Shown: positions 35,961-45,954, numbered from the stretch's first letter. The stretch is DNA of 64,000 nucleotides from Sphingobacterium sp. PCS056 (GCF_023273895.1 NZ_CP096883.1:2790001-2854000), one strand, 5' to 3'. Made by a program: numbers and translations. The notes: generated by a model from the sequence alone, not told the origin.

Positions 35961-36786
35961 CTATATCCATTGTCTATAAGCTTTTTTAAGCTTGATGATG
36001 ATCAGTGTAACAAACCCTAAAAATGCAAAAATAGCGTAGCCTATTCCAATTTCAGTTTGGGTATCTGGATTCACGAGACTCACGACAATATAGCTTAATG
36101 CCGAAGTGACCAGATACGTAATACCTCCTGCGAGTCCACCTGCTATTCCAGCTGATGAAGGAAAACGACCCAGGCAGTACCCAAAATAGTTATTGAATAT
36201 AAACCCTGCAGTCACATGGATGAGAAAAGCAAATAACGATAAGGTGTAAATATTGGTGGCATATGGTGATATGAAGATCATCACAACGATAAAACCTATT
36301 TGTAGATAATTAGCCATTTGTAATTTTGGCAACAAAGATTTCTGGATAAGGGCTCGCCCTATAAATCCACCTGACATCCATGCAAGTCCCATCAGTAATG
36401 AAATATAGCCGGTCGTAATAGAACTAAAGCCTAGGTTGTGCTCGATAAAGAACGGTCCACTGAGATTATAAAACATGACCAATCCATAACTTATACCACA
36501 CATCAATACACCGAAGGTAAAATCTTTGGTTTGAAGCATGGTTTTAAATTCGGTCACTAAATAATTCAGTTGTAGCGGGTTCTTTTTACGTATAGTTTCG
36601 GCAGAAAAAATTAGTTCCAATACAAATAGAATAGCACTATATGCTGCCAGCAACATAAAGTTCGAGCGCCATCTGCGGCATTGATGGTAAATAGATATCG
36701 GTAGCCAAACCTGAAATCGGTACTAATGCAAAAGCAATTAGTGTAGGTGCAAATGATTTTTTTGAATGTATAGTATTGCTTCGCAT
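35961..36786 (-). pseudogene. Bcr/CflA-family MFS drug exporter with internal deletion
   Basis: The minus strand has a good start at 36786 followed by 51 codons that read as the first helix of a Bcr/CflA exporter (ALVPISGLATDIYLPSMPQM), then a stop. In another frame, from 36656 to 35961, 231 codons give the second part of the same protein, from helix 6 (AAYSAILFVLELIFSAETIR) through six further helices. About 120-130 codons covering helices 2-5 are missing at the junction near 36657, and the frame changes there. Intact relatives have about 400 residues. The gene is almost certainly inactive. A large deletion is unlikely to be a sequencing error. Confidence 0.85.
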
Positions 36787-37314
36787 GTAACTCTTTTTAT
36801 TGAAAAAATGAGGTGGGTAGATAAAGGGAAACCCATGTTGGGCAAAGGTATAAAATTCAACAATGACGTGTACTTGTTTTTACTTCAAGTGCAGCGTTAC
36901 ATGATCTATAAAAGCAATTGAATGGCCTATATAAATTTTATGGTATATAGGGTGTTAGATGATTTGTTGTTAATTATAGTGTTGATAATGAGTGTTATGA
37001 TTTTTTTTTATGCTGATTGATAATCGTTTTAAGACCTTTGTTAATCAGCATCCTGATAAAGAAAAGACATCCTTTCTTACCATTTGTTTGACATTTAAAT
37101 GATGTTATTTGCGGTTATGATGCTATTACTAATATGCTTGGATATATTGATTATTGAACATAATTTATGAAAATATCCAGCGATATCGTTTTCGTATTTA
37201 ATATCTATATTTATATCAATCAGCTTAATTTATTAATAATATTCATTTATACTTGTACGATCAACAGCACCATTGGACTGCTATTATGATTAATTTAAAC
37301 CAGAACTCATTATT
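36787..37314. other. Intergenic region between MFS pseudogene and sulfatase gene
   Basis: A 528-bp divergent gap with no credible gene. It contains an inverted repeat CCTATATA (36926-36933) / TATATAGG (36944-36951) and long AT-rich stretches. No exact TAnnTTTG box is evident for either flanking gene. Confidence 0.4.
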
Positions 37315-38679
37315 ATGAACATCTTGTTGCGCTTCAAAGAATGGTTATTATTGATAGGCATATGCTTTAGTTTCTTATCATACGGGCAAAAACAACCCCC
37401 TAATATTATATTTATATTGACCGATGATATGGGGTATTCCGATTTAGGTTCTTATGGCAGTCCGAATATTCAGACTCCATTCTTAGATTCATTAGCAAGC
37501 AAAGGTGTACGGGCTACAAATTATGTTGTTTCCACTCCTTCATGTACACCCTCTCGCGCATCGCTATTGACCGGGCGCTATGCTTCTCGCTATAACTTGC
37601 CTCAGCCGATCGGTCCTGGTTCTGATTTAGGTCTACCTGATGCTGAGGTAACGATCGCTGAAATGTTAAAACAGCGGGGCTATCGAACAGCTTTGGTAGG
37701 AAAATGGCATCTTGGTGATAAAGCAGAATCGCTACCCAATGCACAAGGATTTGATTTCTTTTACGGTATGCTATATAGCCACGATTACCGTGCTCCATAT
37801 GTCAAAACGGATACAGTGATTAAACTTTTTAGAAATCGTACTCCTGAAGTATTTGCACCTGATGACTCAGATCTTAGTCAACATTATCATCGTGAAGCGC
37901 TTCAATTTATCAATAAGCAAAAAAAAGATAAACCGTTCTTTTTGTATTATGCCCATAATTTTCCACATCTTCCATTGGCATTTTCAAACAAGAAAAATCC
38001 TTATGCTAATGCACAAAATGCAGGTCCCCTTGGGGCGGTGTTGTATGAGCTGGATCAATATATTGCTCAATTATGGCACGCATTAGAAGCGAAAGGTCTG
38101 GATAAAAATACCATATTGATGTTTTCAAGTGATAATGGACCTTGGATAGAATATCCAGCACGTATGGCAGATGATGGCGAGACGAAAAACTGGCATGTCG
38201 GAACTGCAGGAGTATTTAAAGGCTCGAAAGCGCTGACTTATGAAGGCGGTGCGCGCGTCCCTTTTATTGTTTTCGGAAAGGGGATCATTCCTCAAGGAAA
38301 AGTTATTCGTTCTTCTATCAGCAATCTAGATATTTTACCAACTATTGCTTCTTGGACAGGATCTTCTTTACCAGATAGAAAATTGGATGGACAATCGATT
38401 CGTACTTTGCTAGAAGGCAAGGATCCTGATTTACATTATAATCACAGACCGATATTTTTGGTCAATTACGGTAAGCCAGAGGCAGTAAAGGTTGGCGATT
38501 GGAAATACAGGATTGTCAAACAGCGAACCAATTTGATATCAGGTAAAACCGAAGAAACGGTTGAAGAATTGTTTAATGTTGCGTGGGATCCTAGCGAACG
38601 GACCAATTTGATCCATCAATATCCAGAAAAAATGGCAGAGCTGAAAACGGTATTTGCTTCTTTTGATCAAACAGAATAA
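37315..38679 (+). CDS. Type I (formylglycine) sulfatase
   Basis: A 454-residue secreted arylsulfatase-fold enzyme with a Sec signal peptide ending near SYGQ. Calcium ligands D37-D38 are in LTDDMGYSD; the sulfatase signature SCTPSRASLLTGR places the formylglycine cysteine at C77 and arginine at R81. GKWHLGD and SSDNGPW supply further active-site Lys, His and Asp-Asn. The enzyme removes sulfate esters, usually from a sulfated sugar, in the periplasm. It is followed by a 401-bp gap and a GH76-like gene. A matching formylglycine-generating enzyme must be elsewhere; the FGE-like domain at 29841 belongs to EgtB. Substrate is unknown. Confidence 0.92.
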   Translation: MNILLRFKEWLLLIGICFSFLSYGQKQPPNIIFILTDDMGYSDLGSYGSPNIQTPFLDSLASKGVRATNYVVSTPSCTPSRASLLTGRYASRYNLPQPIGPGSDLGLPDAEVTIAEMLKQRGYRTALVGKWHLGDKAESLPNAQGFDFFYGMLYSHDYRAPYVKTDTVIKLFRNRTPEVFAPDDSDLSQHYHREALQFINKQKKDKPFFLYYAHNFPHLPLAFSNKKNPYANAQNAGPLGAVLYELDQYIAQLWHALEAKGLDKNTILMFSSDNGPWIEYPARMADDGETKNWHVGTAGVFKGSKALTYEGGARVPFIVFGKGIIPQGKVIRSSISNLDILPTIASWTGSSLPDRKLDGQSIRTLLEGKDPDLHYNHRPIFLVNYGKPEAVKVGDWKYRIVKQRTNLISGKTEETVEELFNVAWDPSERTNLIHQYPEKMAELKTVFASFDQTE

Positions 38680-39080
38680 TTTTTCAGCACCAAATAGTAC
38701 CTCAAATGATATCACGCAGCTCTATAATCATTTTTCGTGTAGCAAAAATTATTCAGATTATGCTACTTTCTGTGGAGTCCGCCCAGATATACTGCATCCA
38801 TCTTTTTGGATAATTAGATCGTTAGTAACTGATTTTTCAACATCTTAATGCGTTAATAGTATCAAAAAATCAATCAAATGAAATAAAATCTTTGTTACAT
38901 CATGTTGTGTTTTTGCTCTTTTCAATACGTTATTGCATAATATACAATGGAGTTATTGTTTTATTTTATATATGTACTCCTTTTTAGCCTTAAAATTAAT
39001 CGACTATACTTATCTTGTTCTAGAATTCAATGCGCACATCATGGGCAAAATTCTGACTACATATAAACCAGATACTTCTT
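38680..39080 (+). other. Intergenic region between sulfatase and GH76-like gene
   Basis: A 401-bp gap with only short chance frames. A weak stem GTAGCA (38739-38744) / TGCTAC (38761-38766) might end the sulfatase transcript. AATCTTTG near 38890 is a one-mismatch -7 box about 190 bases before the next gene. Confidence 0.35.
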
Positions 39081-40553
39081 ATGAAATTTTTAAGAAAGCT
39101 ACCAAGCATCTTGACCTATGCTATACTGTTTGTACAGTTTTGTTTTTTAATGCCTACACATGCCGCGTTACCAACGGGCAGAAATGGCAACATTATACCA
39201 GATCTACAAACTCAAAATTTATTACGTTCGATTCAACTTGTTGACAAATCTGTTTCCACCTATTTTTCAGGTGATGAGATGACCATGGCTAGATTTTACA
39301 ATCCGGACACGAAAGAGCATTCTACAGAAAGAGGTAGTGTTTGGATGTATACGGCATCTATCGAAGCGGTCAATGCTGTCTTGACAAGTCTCAAGCTCCA
39401 AAAGGAAAACGGTAATACAATTTTGTATGATCAACATTATAATCGTTATGTCGATTTGCTCAAGAAACTATTTAATAATGCTGATTATTATCTAGGCACT
39501 TTTACGCTGACTTCATTTACACAAGAAAAAGAGTGGACCGTTTACGCCGTAGACCGTGTTCGGGAAAAAGGCAAAGCGAATGTTAGCGGTATATTGAATG
39601 TCTATGATGATCAAATGTGGCTTGTGCGTGAATTATTAGATGCCTATCACCTTACCAATGATCAGGTCTTTTTAGAGAAGGCTGAGTATTTGACGGCATA
39701 TGTGCTTGATGGTTGGGATAGTACGCTAGATGAAAAAGGTAAAGAACATGGTGGTATTCCTTGGGGTCCTGGTTATGTAACGAAGCATGCCTGCAGCAAT
39801 GGCCCCATGGTTAGCCCTTTAGTATGGCTGCATGAAATCTATAAGAACAAGTCCGATCAGATCGAACATCGCTATATCGATACAAAAGATATAAAATCAC
39901 GACGTTCCAAAATGGTCAGTAAAGGTGATTATTATTTGAGTTTTGCACAAAAAGTCTACGATTGGCAAAAACGTTATCTTTTAAACAATCAAGGTGTTTA
40001 TACAGATATGATGGGAGATTGCTCTCCAGATTGTTCTATTGCGTATGAAACTGTTCATGGAACAAGATACCGAGCAAATACATTCTTGAAAACTGCTGTC
40101 GGTCCCTCATTTTCCTATAACAGCGGGACCATGATTTCTGGAGCTGCAGATCTATATCGTGTAACAAAATCAAAAAAATACCGGGAAGATGCACAGTTAT
40201 TATGTCAGGCTAGTTTTCAGTATTTTGCCAAAATCGGAAAACAGATTCCAGCATATTATACTTACGAATCCTCGGGATTCAACAATTGGTTTAACGGTAT
40301 CCTACTCCGAGGATTCTTTAATAATTATCGTCATGATAAAAAAGCGGGAAGTTACATGGAGTCTTTTCAAAAGAATCTGGATTATGGTTATGAGCACTTC
40401 CTGAAGGATGGTTTTTTACCAACAGATTTATTAGCGGGCTGGGATGCAGATAAAAACAAGAATAATGTGGAAGCGATGTTCATGTTTACCTATGCAGCCC
40501 AATATGCCATATTATCGCAATATGAAGTAGAAAAAAAGAACAAAACTAAATAA
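39081..40553 (+). CDS. GH76-like alpha-mannanase family glycoside hydrolase, secreted
   Basis: A 490-residue protein with a signal peptide (hydrophobic core to about THA at residue 28) and an (alpha/alpha)6-barrel character. The catalytic pair of GH76 enzymes is visible as D176-D177 in NVYDDQMWLVRELLDAY, and the later GGIPWGPGY and HACSNGP segments match the conserved G-G-I-x-W and N-A-x-S-N-G-type blocks of the family. GH76 members are endo-alpha-1,6-mannanases acting on mannan backbones. Identity looks distant, so a related activity is possible. It lies between the sulfatase and the leftward two-component genes. Confidence 0.7.
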   Translation: MKFLRKLPSILTYAILFVQFCFLMPTHAALPTGRNGNIIPDLQTQNLLRSIQLVDKSVSTYFSGDEMTMARFYNPDTKEHSTERGSVWMYTASIEAVNAVLTSLKLQKENGNTILYDQHYNRYVDLLKKLFNNADYYLGTFTLTSFTQEKEWTVYAVDRVREKGKANVSGILNVYDDQMWLVRELLDAYHLTNDQVFLEKAEYLTAYVLDGWDSTLDEKGKEHGGIPWGPGYVTKHACSNGPMVSPLVWLHEIYKNKSDQIEHRYIDTKDIKSRRSKMVSKGDYYLSFAQKVYDWQKRYLLNNQGVYTDMMGDCSPDCSIAYETVHGTRYRANTFLKTAVGPSFSYNSGTMISGAADLYRVTKSKKYREDAQLLCQASFQYFAKIGKQIPAYYTYESSGFNNWFNGILLRGFFNNYRHDKKAGSYMESFQKNLDYGYEHFLKDGFLPTDLLAGWDADKNKNNVEAMFMFTYAAQYAILSQYEVEKKNKTK

Positions 40554-40559
40554 ACATCA

Positions 40560-40596
40560 AAAAATACCTCATGCGTTTCACATGAGGTCTTTTTTG
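40560..40596. terminator. Bidirectional terminator between GH76-like gene and response regulator
   Basis: Stem ACCTCATG (40566-40573) / CATGAGGT (40581-40588), loop of 7 bases, flanked by A-run and T-run. It serves two convergent genes. Confidence 0.8.
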
Positions 40597-40603
40597 TATT
40601 TGG

Positions 40604-41380
40604 TTAAGAATGCAGTTTTTGCTGATCTAAGAATTCAGATGGACTTACTCCAAATTGCTTTTGAAAGTTACGTGAAAAATGAGTGGCAGAGCTGTAACCC
40701 AGTAAATTGGAGATTTCATAGATTTTGAATTTTCGTTGTGCTAGCAATTCTGCGGCTTTTCGCAGCCGGGTCAGGTTAATTAATTCATTAGGAGATAGGC
40801 TCGAAACAACATTGATTTTTCGATAGAGTGTTGGTCTGCTCATGCACAAGATATCGGCCATGCGGTCCACATTGAATTTCGGATCCTCCAAGTGAAGCTG
40901 AATAATATCATCCACTTTCTGTAGAAATTCCTGATCACTTGGATTTTGTCCGATACTTTGTATCTGTGATAGCGGATTACTCACGAAAAAAGCTTTTACT
41001 TTAAGCCTATTTTTTAGCAGACTAGCGATTTGAGCCTTTAGAAAAGCAGGCGAAAATGGCTTTTCAATGTAAGCATCAGCACCAAACTCCAAGCCTTGTA
41101 TTTTCGATTCGATGCTGTTTTTCGCCGTCAGTAAGATGACCGGAATATGCGAGTATGCCATATTTTCTTTGATATGTTGACACAATTCATATCCATCCAT
41201 TTCCGGCATCATCACATCGCTAATAATTAAATCAAAATTATCCGATTCCATCAGTTTCAAGGCTTCTACACCATTGTTGCTGGTTTGAACATGGTATTCT
41301 TCACAGAGATCATCCGCAATAAATTCCAGCAATTCTTGATGATCGTCGATTAATAAGATATTGGCTTTTGCATTTTTCAT
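40604..41380 (-). CDS. Response regulator with AraC-type DNA-binding domain
   Basis: A 258-residue protein counted from ATG 41380, whose ATGA overlaps the stop of the sensor kinase gene; an upstream frame adding 18 residues is unlikely. The receiver domain (1-120) has acidic D12-D13, phospho-acceptor D55 in LIISDVMMPEMDG and K107 in EKPFS. After a linker the AraC-type HTH region (about 150-255) has the final GYSSATHFSRNFQKQFGVSP signature. In Bacteroidota these two domains are usually fused to the C-terminus of the hybrid kinase; here they are a separate gene. It probably activates the nearby glycan-use genes. Confidence 0.92.
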   Translation of the reverse strand: MKNAKANILLIDDHQELLEFIADDLCEEYHVQTSNNGVEALKLMESDNFDLIISDVMMPEMDGYELCQHIKENMAYSHIPVILLTAKNSIESKIQGLEFGADAYIEKPFSPAFLKAQIASLLKNRLKVKAFFVSNPLSQIQSIGQNPSDQEFLQKVDDIIQLHLEDPKFNVDRMADILCMSRPTLYRKINVVSSLSPNELINLTRLRKAAELLAQRKFKIYEISNLLGYSSATHFSRNFQKQFGVSPSEFLDQQKLHS

Positions 41381-44300
41381 GATGATATTGAGCTTTGATT
41401 TAAAGGTATTGTTAATACAAATATGTTGAGGCAAGATTCGTCCGTGTGATAGACTATTGTACCTTGATGCTTTAAGGTGAGTGATTTTGTTAGGGCAAGT
41501 CCCAGTCCACTTCCAGAAATGCTTTTACTTCGCTTTACGCGATTAAAAGGTTCAAAAATGTGATCTTGATCTGCAGTAGGAATAATCGGACCATCATTCT
41601 TGATAGTCAGTATAAATGCATTTTTGTATGGATCACTTTTCAAACAAATTGTGATGTGTCGATCCGCATATTTTAATGCATTGTTAAGCAGATTATAACA
41701 AATTTTCTCGAAAGCATCCCGATCAATGAAAGCCGTGATATTTGGATCAATATCCTGATTAAGGACCCGGTTTTGGGCGATCAAGGTGATCAAAAAGTTA
41801 TTGATGATTTCCTGTAAGATGAGACTGACATGTTGTGAATCAAAGTTTAATTTAAATCCTTCAGCCTCTACTTTTCTGAAATCCAATAATTGATTGCTCA
41901 GATCGATGAGCTTATTCGTATTATTTTCCATCGTCTGCAACAGTTTATCTATCGCAGGATTGCGGTCCACTTTATCCATTAATTTTTCCAATGGTGCTTT
42001 GATCAGCGTTAAGGGTGTTCGAATTTCATGGGCAACATCGGTATAAAAATTGATTTTAGATCGATACAATTCATGATCTCTAAGATTTTGTATGGTCAAG
42101 ATATGTTGCCTGTTGCGCTGTTTTATTTTTTCATTAAAATGATGGATGATAAAAGCGACCAGTCCAATGATAATAAGTCCATATATGAAATATGCAGGTA
42201 GGCTTGCCCAGATGGGCGGCAATATTTCTATTTTTAACGTTTTAAGTTGTGGAATTGCTAGCCCATTGGGATCTTCAGCTTTAATCATAAACGTATATTT
42301 TCCTGGCGCCAGTTTGGTAAAATATGCGCGTGGATTCCCTTTGATATGATTCCATTTGTCATCTACTCCCTCCATTTTATAGCTGTAGCTTATAGAGTGC
42401 GGAGCCTGGTAATGTAGAGCTGCAAAATCGAGGCTAAACGAAGATTCGTCGTGCTTCAGCTGAATATTTTCTGTAAATAAAATTGATTTTTTCAGAATCG
42501 TAGAATCATCTGTCTGGTTTACTTCTCGATTATTGACCGTAAGATCTGTAATAAAAATAGGAGTTGTTGTGGAATAATTGATGGCATTGAGCCGCTCTGG
42601 TCTAAATCGAATCAAACCATTGATGGAGCCAAAATAGAAGTTTCCATTTTCATCATCGAACGATGAATTGTAATTGAATTGAAGCGTTGGTAAACCAGAC
42701 TCCATATTATAAGTTCTTATTTTTTGATTTTTGGGATTATATCTAACCAATCCTTTTGAAGTCGCGATCCACATATTGTTTTGGTTATCTTCCAAAAATG
42801 ATAAGATAACATTGCTGGGCATTCCATTTTGCATATTGATGCATTTAAATCCATTGTTATGGATTTCTTTCTTGGCCACTCCACCCTCTGTAGCGATCCA
42901 AAGCTGCCTGTTGGAATCTTCAAATAAACTATTGATCCGATTGTTCGGTAGTGCTTTTGGGTCATTGCTTTGATGCGTATAATGTTTAAAGTATTTGGTC
43001 TTCGGGTTATAGCAAAATAAACCATCACGCCAAGTTCCAATCCAAATATTACCTTCAAAATCTTCCAATATACATGTATAAAAAATATAAGCAGGTACAT
43101 TTTTGATTAAGAAAAATTGCTTGGTATCCAAGTCAAACCGGTAGAGGCCACGTGTCGAAGCGGCTAAAATATCACCATTTTTTGTTTGATAAAGATGAAA
43201 TATAAAATTACTTTCAAGTTCAGAATTTCGATAACTATTTCGATCTAAATGGTGAGTAACCTGTAATCTTTTTAGATCAAATATATCAAGACCATTGACA
43301 AAAGCGCCAATTAATAATTGATCTTTAATTGGTAGTAGTCCATGAATATTATTATTCGCCAATGCACTATTTTGACTGGTGAAATTTTGGATCGTATGGG
43401 TTGAAAGATCCCATTTTGAGATTCCTCCGTTTTCAGTACCCATCCAAATATTTCCCTGTTTGTCTTTTTTTATCGCTCGTACAACAGATCCTTGCAGGTT
43501 TGATGGTTGATCACCAGGTAAAATTTTCTCAATGATACTATTATGTGCATGATAATAATTGAGACCACCAAAATAAGTACCTAGCCATATCCCTTTATCT
43601 TTGTCTTGAAGTATATTATAGATCGCATCATCAGAAATCCCCCATTGATTATGCTTTTCCTTTCGTAAATTTAGGAATGTTTGAGTCGCTATTTGATAGA
43701 TAAATAATCCAGATTCGGTGGCAAACCAATATTCATGATCATTTGGTTGTATAATATCGCGCACATACAAAAATTGTTTCAATTGCTTATGACCTAGTAT
43801 AGACGTGATGTTTTTTTGTTTTCCATCATATAAAAAAACACCTGCTTTTGAAGTTCCGATCAATAATTCTCCGGTTTTTGTTTCGACGATTTTCTCGATG
43901 CTATACCAATCTTTCTTTTCAAATGTACTGGTAAAGTCTAGAAGTATATGAAGTTTGTCCCGTTCATCAACTTCATAGATCACGCCTTCCGGAGTGCCAA
44001 AGTATAATTTTCCTGTACGTGTGCTGCATATCGAGGTGATGTATAGATCTGAATGGGTGATTTGTTTTGTTTTCTTGTTCACGAGGTTATGCACATATAA
44101 CATACCATTGGAAATAAACCATAGTCTGTGCTTACGATCAGTGGTGATCACCGGGACTTCCGTACTTCGAAATTTCTCATCCAATATTTTAAATCTTTCA
44201 TAAATCGGATCATAAGAATAAATTCCTTGATCCGTACCGATCCACATGTTCTTTTGATCATCTTCTTTGAGAGAAATAATTGAATTGCTCCCAAGACTAT

Positions 44301-44535
44301 GTGGATTTTGCTGGGATGAGGTAAACTGTTTAAAGCTATTTCCATCAAAACGATTTAAACCATCTTTAGTACCAAACCATAAAAATCCATAACTATCTTG
44401 CATACTGCAGATCACTGCATTATTAGACAATCCTTCATTTATTTGGTAATGATTGAAATAATAAGGTTGAGCATAGGTATTCGTACAAAATAAAAGATAG
44501 GCCAAATAAAGAAGCAACAGTTTAATTTTTATCAT
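41377..44535 (-). CDS. Two-component sensor histidine kinase with periplasmic propeller (HTCS-like, split)
   Basis: Counted from the ATG at 44535 the protein has 1052 residues; the longer start at 44559 adds eight residues before the signal peptide. Residues 25 to about 700 are a string of Reg_prop blades (repeats such as GFLWFGTKDGLNRFDG, NMWIGTDQGIYSYDP, NIWIGTWRDGLF), then a Y_Y_Y domain, one transmembrane helix, HisKA with H836 in HEIRTPLTLIK and a HATPase domain (NNALKYA, GSGLGLAL). This is the architecture of Bacteroidota hybrid sensors that detect released oligosaccharides, but it stops after the ATPase domain. The cognate receiver-HTH protein is encoded next, overlapping by four bases. 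Confidence 0.93.
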   Translation of the reverse strand: MIKIKLLLLYLAYLLFCTNTYAQPYYFNHYQINEGLSNNAVICSMQDSYGFLWFGTKDGLNRFDGNSFKQFTSSQQNPHSLGSNSIISLKEDDQKNMWIGTDQGIYSYDPIYERFKILDEKFRSTEVPVITTDRKHRLWFISNGMLYVHNLVNKKTKQITHSDLYITSICSTRTGKLYFGTPEGVIYEVDERDKLHILLDFTSTFEKKDWYSIEKIVETKTGELLIGTSKAGVFLYDGKQKNITSILGHKQLKQFLYVRDIIQPNDHEYWFATESGLFIYQIATQTFLNLRKEKHNQWGISDDAIYNILQDKDKGIWLGTYFGGLNYYHAHNSIIEKILPGDQPSNLQGSVVRAIKKDKQGNIWMGTENGGISKWDLSTHTIQNFTSQNSALANNNIHGLLPIKDQLLIGAFVNGLDIFDLKRLQVTHHLDRNSYRNSELESNFIFHLYQTKNGDILAASTRGLYRFDLDTKQFFLIKNVPAYIFYTCILEDFEGNIWIGTWRDGLFCYNPKTKYFKHYTHQSNDPKALPNNRINSLFEDSNRQLWIATEGGVAKKEIHNNGFKCINMQNGMPSNVILSFLEDNQNNMWIATSKGLVRYNPKNQKIRTYNMESGLPTLQFNYNSSFDDENGNFYFGSINGLIRFRPERLNAINYSTTTPIFITDLTVNNREVNQTDDSTILKKSILFTENIQLKHDESSFSLDFAALHYQAPHSISYSYKMEGVDDKWNHIKGNPRAYFTKLAPGKYTFMIKAEDPNGLAIPQLKTLKIEILPPIWASLPAYFIYGLIIIGLVAFIIHHFNEKIKQRNRQHILTIQNLRDHELYRSKINFYTDVAHEIRTPLTLIKAPLEKLMDKVDRNPAIDKLLQTMENNTNKLIDLSNQLLDFRKVEAEGFKLNFDSQHVSLILQEIINNFLITLIAQNRVLNQDIDPNITAFIDRDAFEKICYNLLNNALKYADRHITICLKSDPYKNAFILTIKNDGPIIPTADQDHIFEPFNRVKRSKSISGSGLGLALTKSLTLKHQGTIVYHTDESCLNIFVLTIPLNQSSISS

Positions 44536-44586
44536 GTCTATAATTGGTAATTGATACAAAACAGCAACATTATGAAACGATTTCGA

Positions 44587-44716
44587 TGATCAATATTTTC
44601 TAAATTTAGGATTTTAGTACTTGCAAAGATGAAGATAAAAAATATAAAAGTAAATCATAACTTTTATATACAATTATTTCATTTATTGATCAACTAAATC
44701 GCTTAACTTGATCAAT
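44587..44716. promoter_or_regulatory. Three TGATCAAT-type palindromic sites between sensor kinase and mutarotase
   Basis: TGATCAAT occurs at 44587-44594 and the perfect palindrome TTGATCAA at 44686-44693 and again at 44708-44715. The last two are 22 bases apart and extended as ATTGATCAA and TTGATCAAT they form an inverted pair, about 50-80 bases before the mutarotase start. These look like operator sites for the adjacent response regulator; this is inference. Confidence 0.4.
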
Positions 44717-44763
44717 AGTATTCCCATTATAAACCTTAATCAAGCCATCAAAATAAAGTAAAT

Positions 44764-45924
44764 ATGAAGATAAAAATAAAGTATATCGGTGTGGTCAGTA
44801 TCCTTTTTGTTGTAGTAGGGTGTCAGCAAAAGAATGCCACTAAGGCTAAGGATGAACCCGCGATGACTATGCACATGGATAGCAACGCATTTGCAGGGAA
44901 AATAAATGATCAAGAGGTGCATTTATTTGAATTGAAAAATAAACAGGGAGTGCAGGCCTATTTGACCAATTTTGGAGCCCGTATTGTCGGTCTTTGGGTA
45001 CCGGATAAACAGGGTAATTTGCGGGATGTCGTTTTAGGTTTTGCAAAAGCAAGTGATTATCATAACCCGGCCGAACCGTATTTTGGAACAATTGTCGGTC
45101 CATTTGGAAACCGGATCGCAAAAGGAACGTTTCAATTGGATGGACATGCTTACCAATTAGCCGTTAACAATGGTGTCAATACTTTACACGGCGGTTTTAA
45201 TGGCGTTCATTTTGCCAATTGGACAGTAAAAGCTAAAAATGATTCATCGATCACATTTGCCTATACTTTACCAGATCGATCAGAAGGATTTCCTGGAAAT
45301 ATAGCGATGCAAGTAACCTACGCTCTAAATGAACAAAATGAATTGACTATTGCTTATCAGGCACAGTCGGATAAGAAAACAGTAATAAACCTCACCAATC
45401 ATGCATATTTTAACTTAAATGGAGAAGGTAGTGGCTCCATATTAAATCATCAGATTAAACTATATGCTGATGAATTTACACCCGTTGATAGCACGTTGAT
45501 TCCAACAGGAAAACTGGAGAAAGTAATCGGAACACCTTTTGACTTTACCGTCAAAAAAGCAATTGGTCGAGATATGAATGCTCATGATCGCCAGCTGTCT
45601 TATGGAAAGGGATATGATCATAATTTTGTTTTAAATAAACAAAAAGAAGGAGACTGGTATAAGGCAGCTCAAGTGGTAGGCGATCAATCCGGAATTGTGA
45701 TGGATATTTTGACCGAAGAACCAGGAATTCAATTTTATAGTGGCAATTTTATGAATGAAAAAGTCCAGTTAAAAAATGGTAAAAAAGACTCGTTCAGAAC
45801 GGCATTTTGTTTAGAGCCACAACATTTTCCAGATTCCCCCAATCAACCTAATTTTCCTTCAACAGTGTTACTTCCCGGTCAGATCTATAAGACAAAATCG
45901 CTGTATCGATTTTCCCTTCAGTGA
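44764..45924 (+). CDS. galM: Galactose mutarotase (aldose 1-epimerase), lipoprotein form
   Basis: A 386-residue protein with a lipoprotein signal (VVVGCQQK, lipid cysteine at residue 20). The mature part is a beta-sandwich mutarotase: FGARIVGLWVPD, FGNRIAKG with the substrate arginine, the catalytic histidine region NGVNTLHGG and NLTNHAYFNL, and the catalytic glutamate in FCLEPQHFPDSPN near the C-terminus. It interconverts the alpha and beta forms of galactose or related aldoses. A membrane-anchored form beside glycosidases suggests it acts on sugars as they are released. It opens the rightward polysaccharide-utilisation operon set next to its probable regulator. Confidence 0.92.
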   Translation: MKIKIKYIGVVSILFVVVGCQQKNATKAKDEPAMTMHMDSNAFAGKINDQEVHLFELKNKQGVQAYLTNFGARIVGLWVPDKQGNLRDVVLGFAKASDYHNPAEPYFGTIVGPFGNRIAKGTFQLDGHAYQLAVNNGVNTLHGGFNGVHFANWTVKAKNDSSITFAYTLPDRSEGFPGNIAMQVTYALNEQNELTIAYQAQSDKKTVINLTNHAYFNLNGEGSGSILNHQIKLYADEFTPVDSTLIPTGKLEKVIGTPFDFTVKKAIGRDMNAHDRQLSYGKGYDHNFVLNKQKEGDWYKAAQVVGDQSGIVMDILTEEPGIQFYSGNFMNEKVQLKNGKKDSFRTAFCLEPQHFPDSPNQPNFPSTVLLPGQIYKTKSLYRFSLQ

Positions 45925-45954
45925 TGAGCGCTGTTTTTTCAATCATCGAACCAA

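Noticed and set aside
38654..39244. Short frames in the sulfatase to GH76-like gap
   Set aside because: Their translations are rich in residues typical of non-coding AT-rich DNA and show no domain, signal peptide or good start context.
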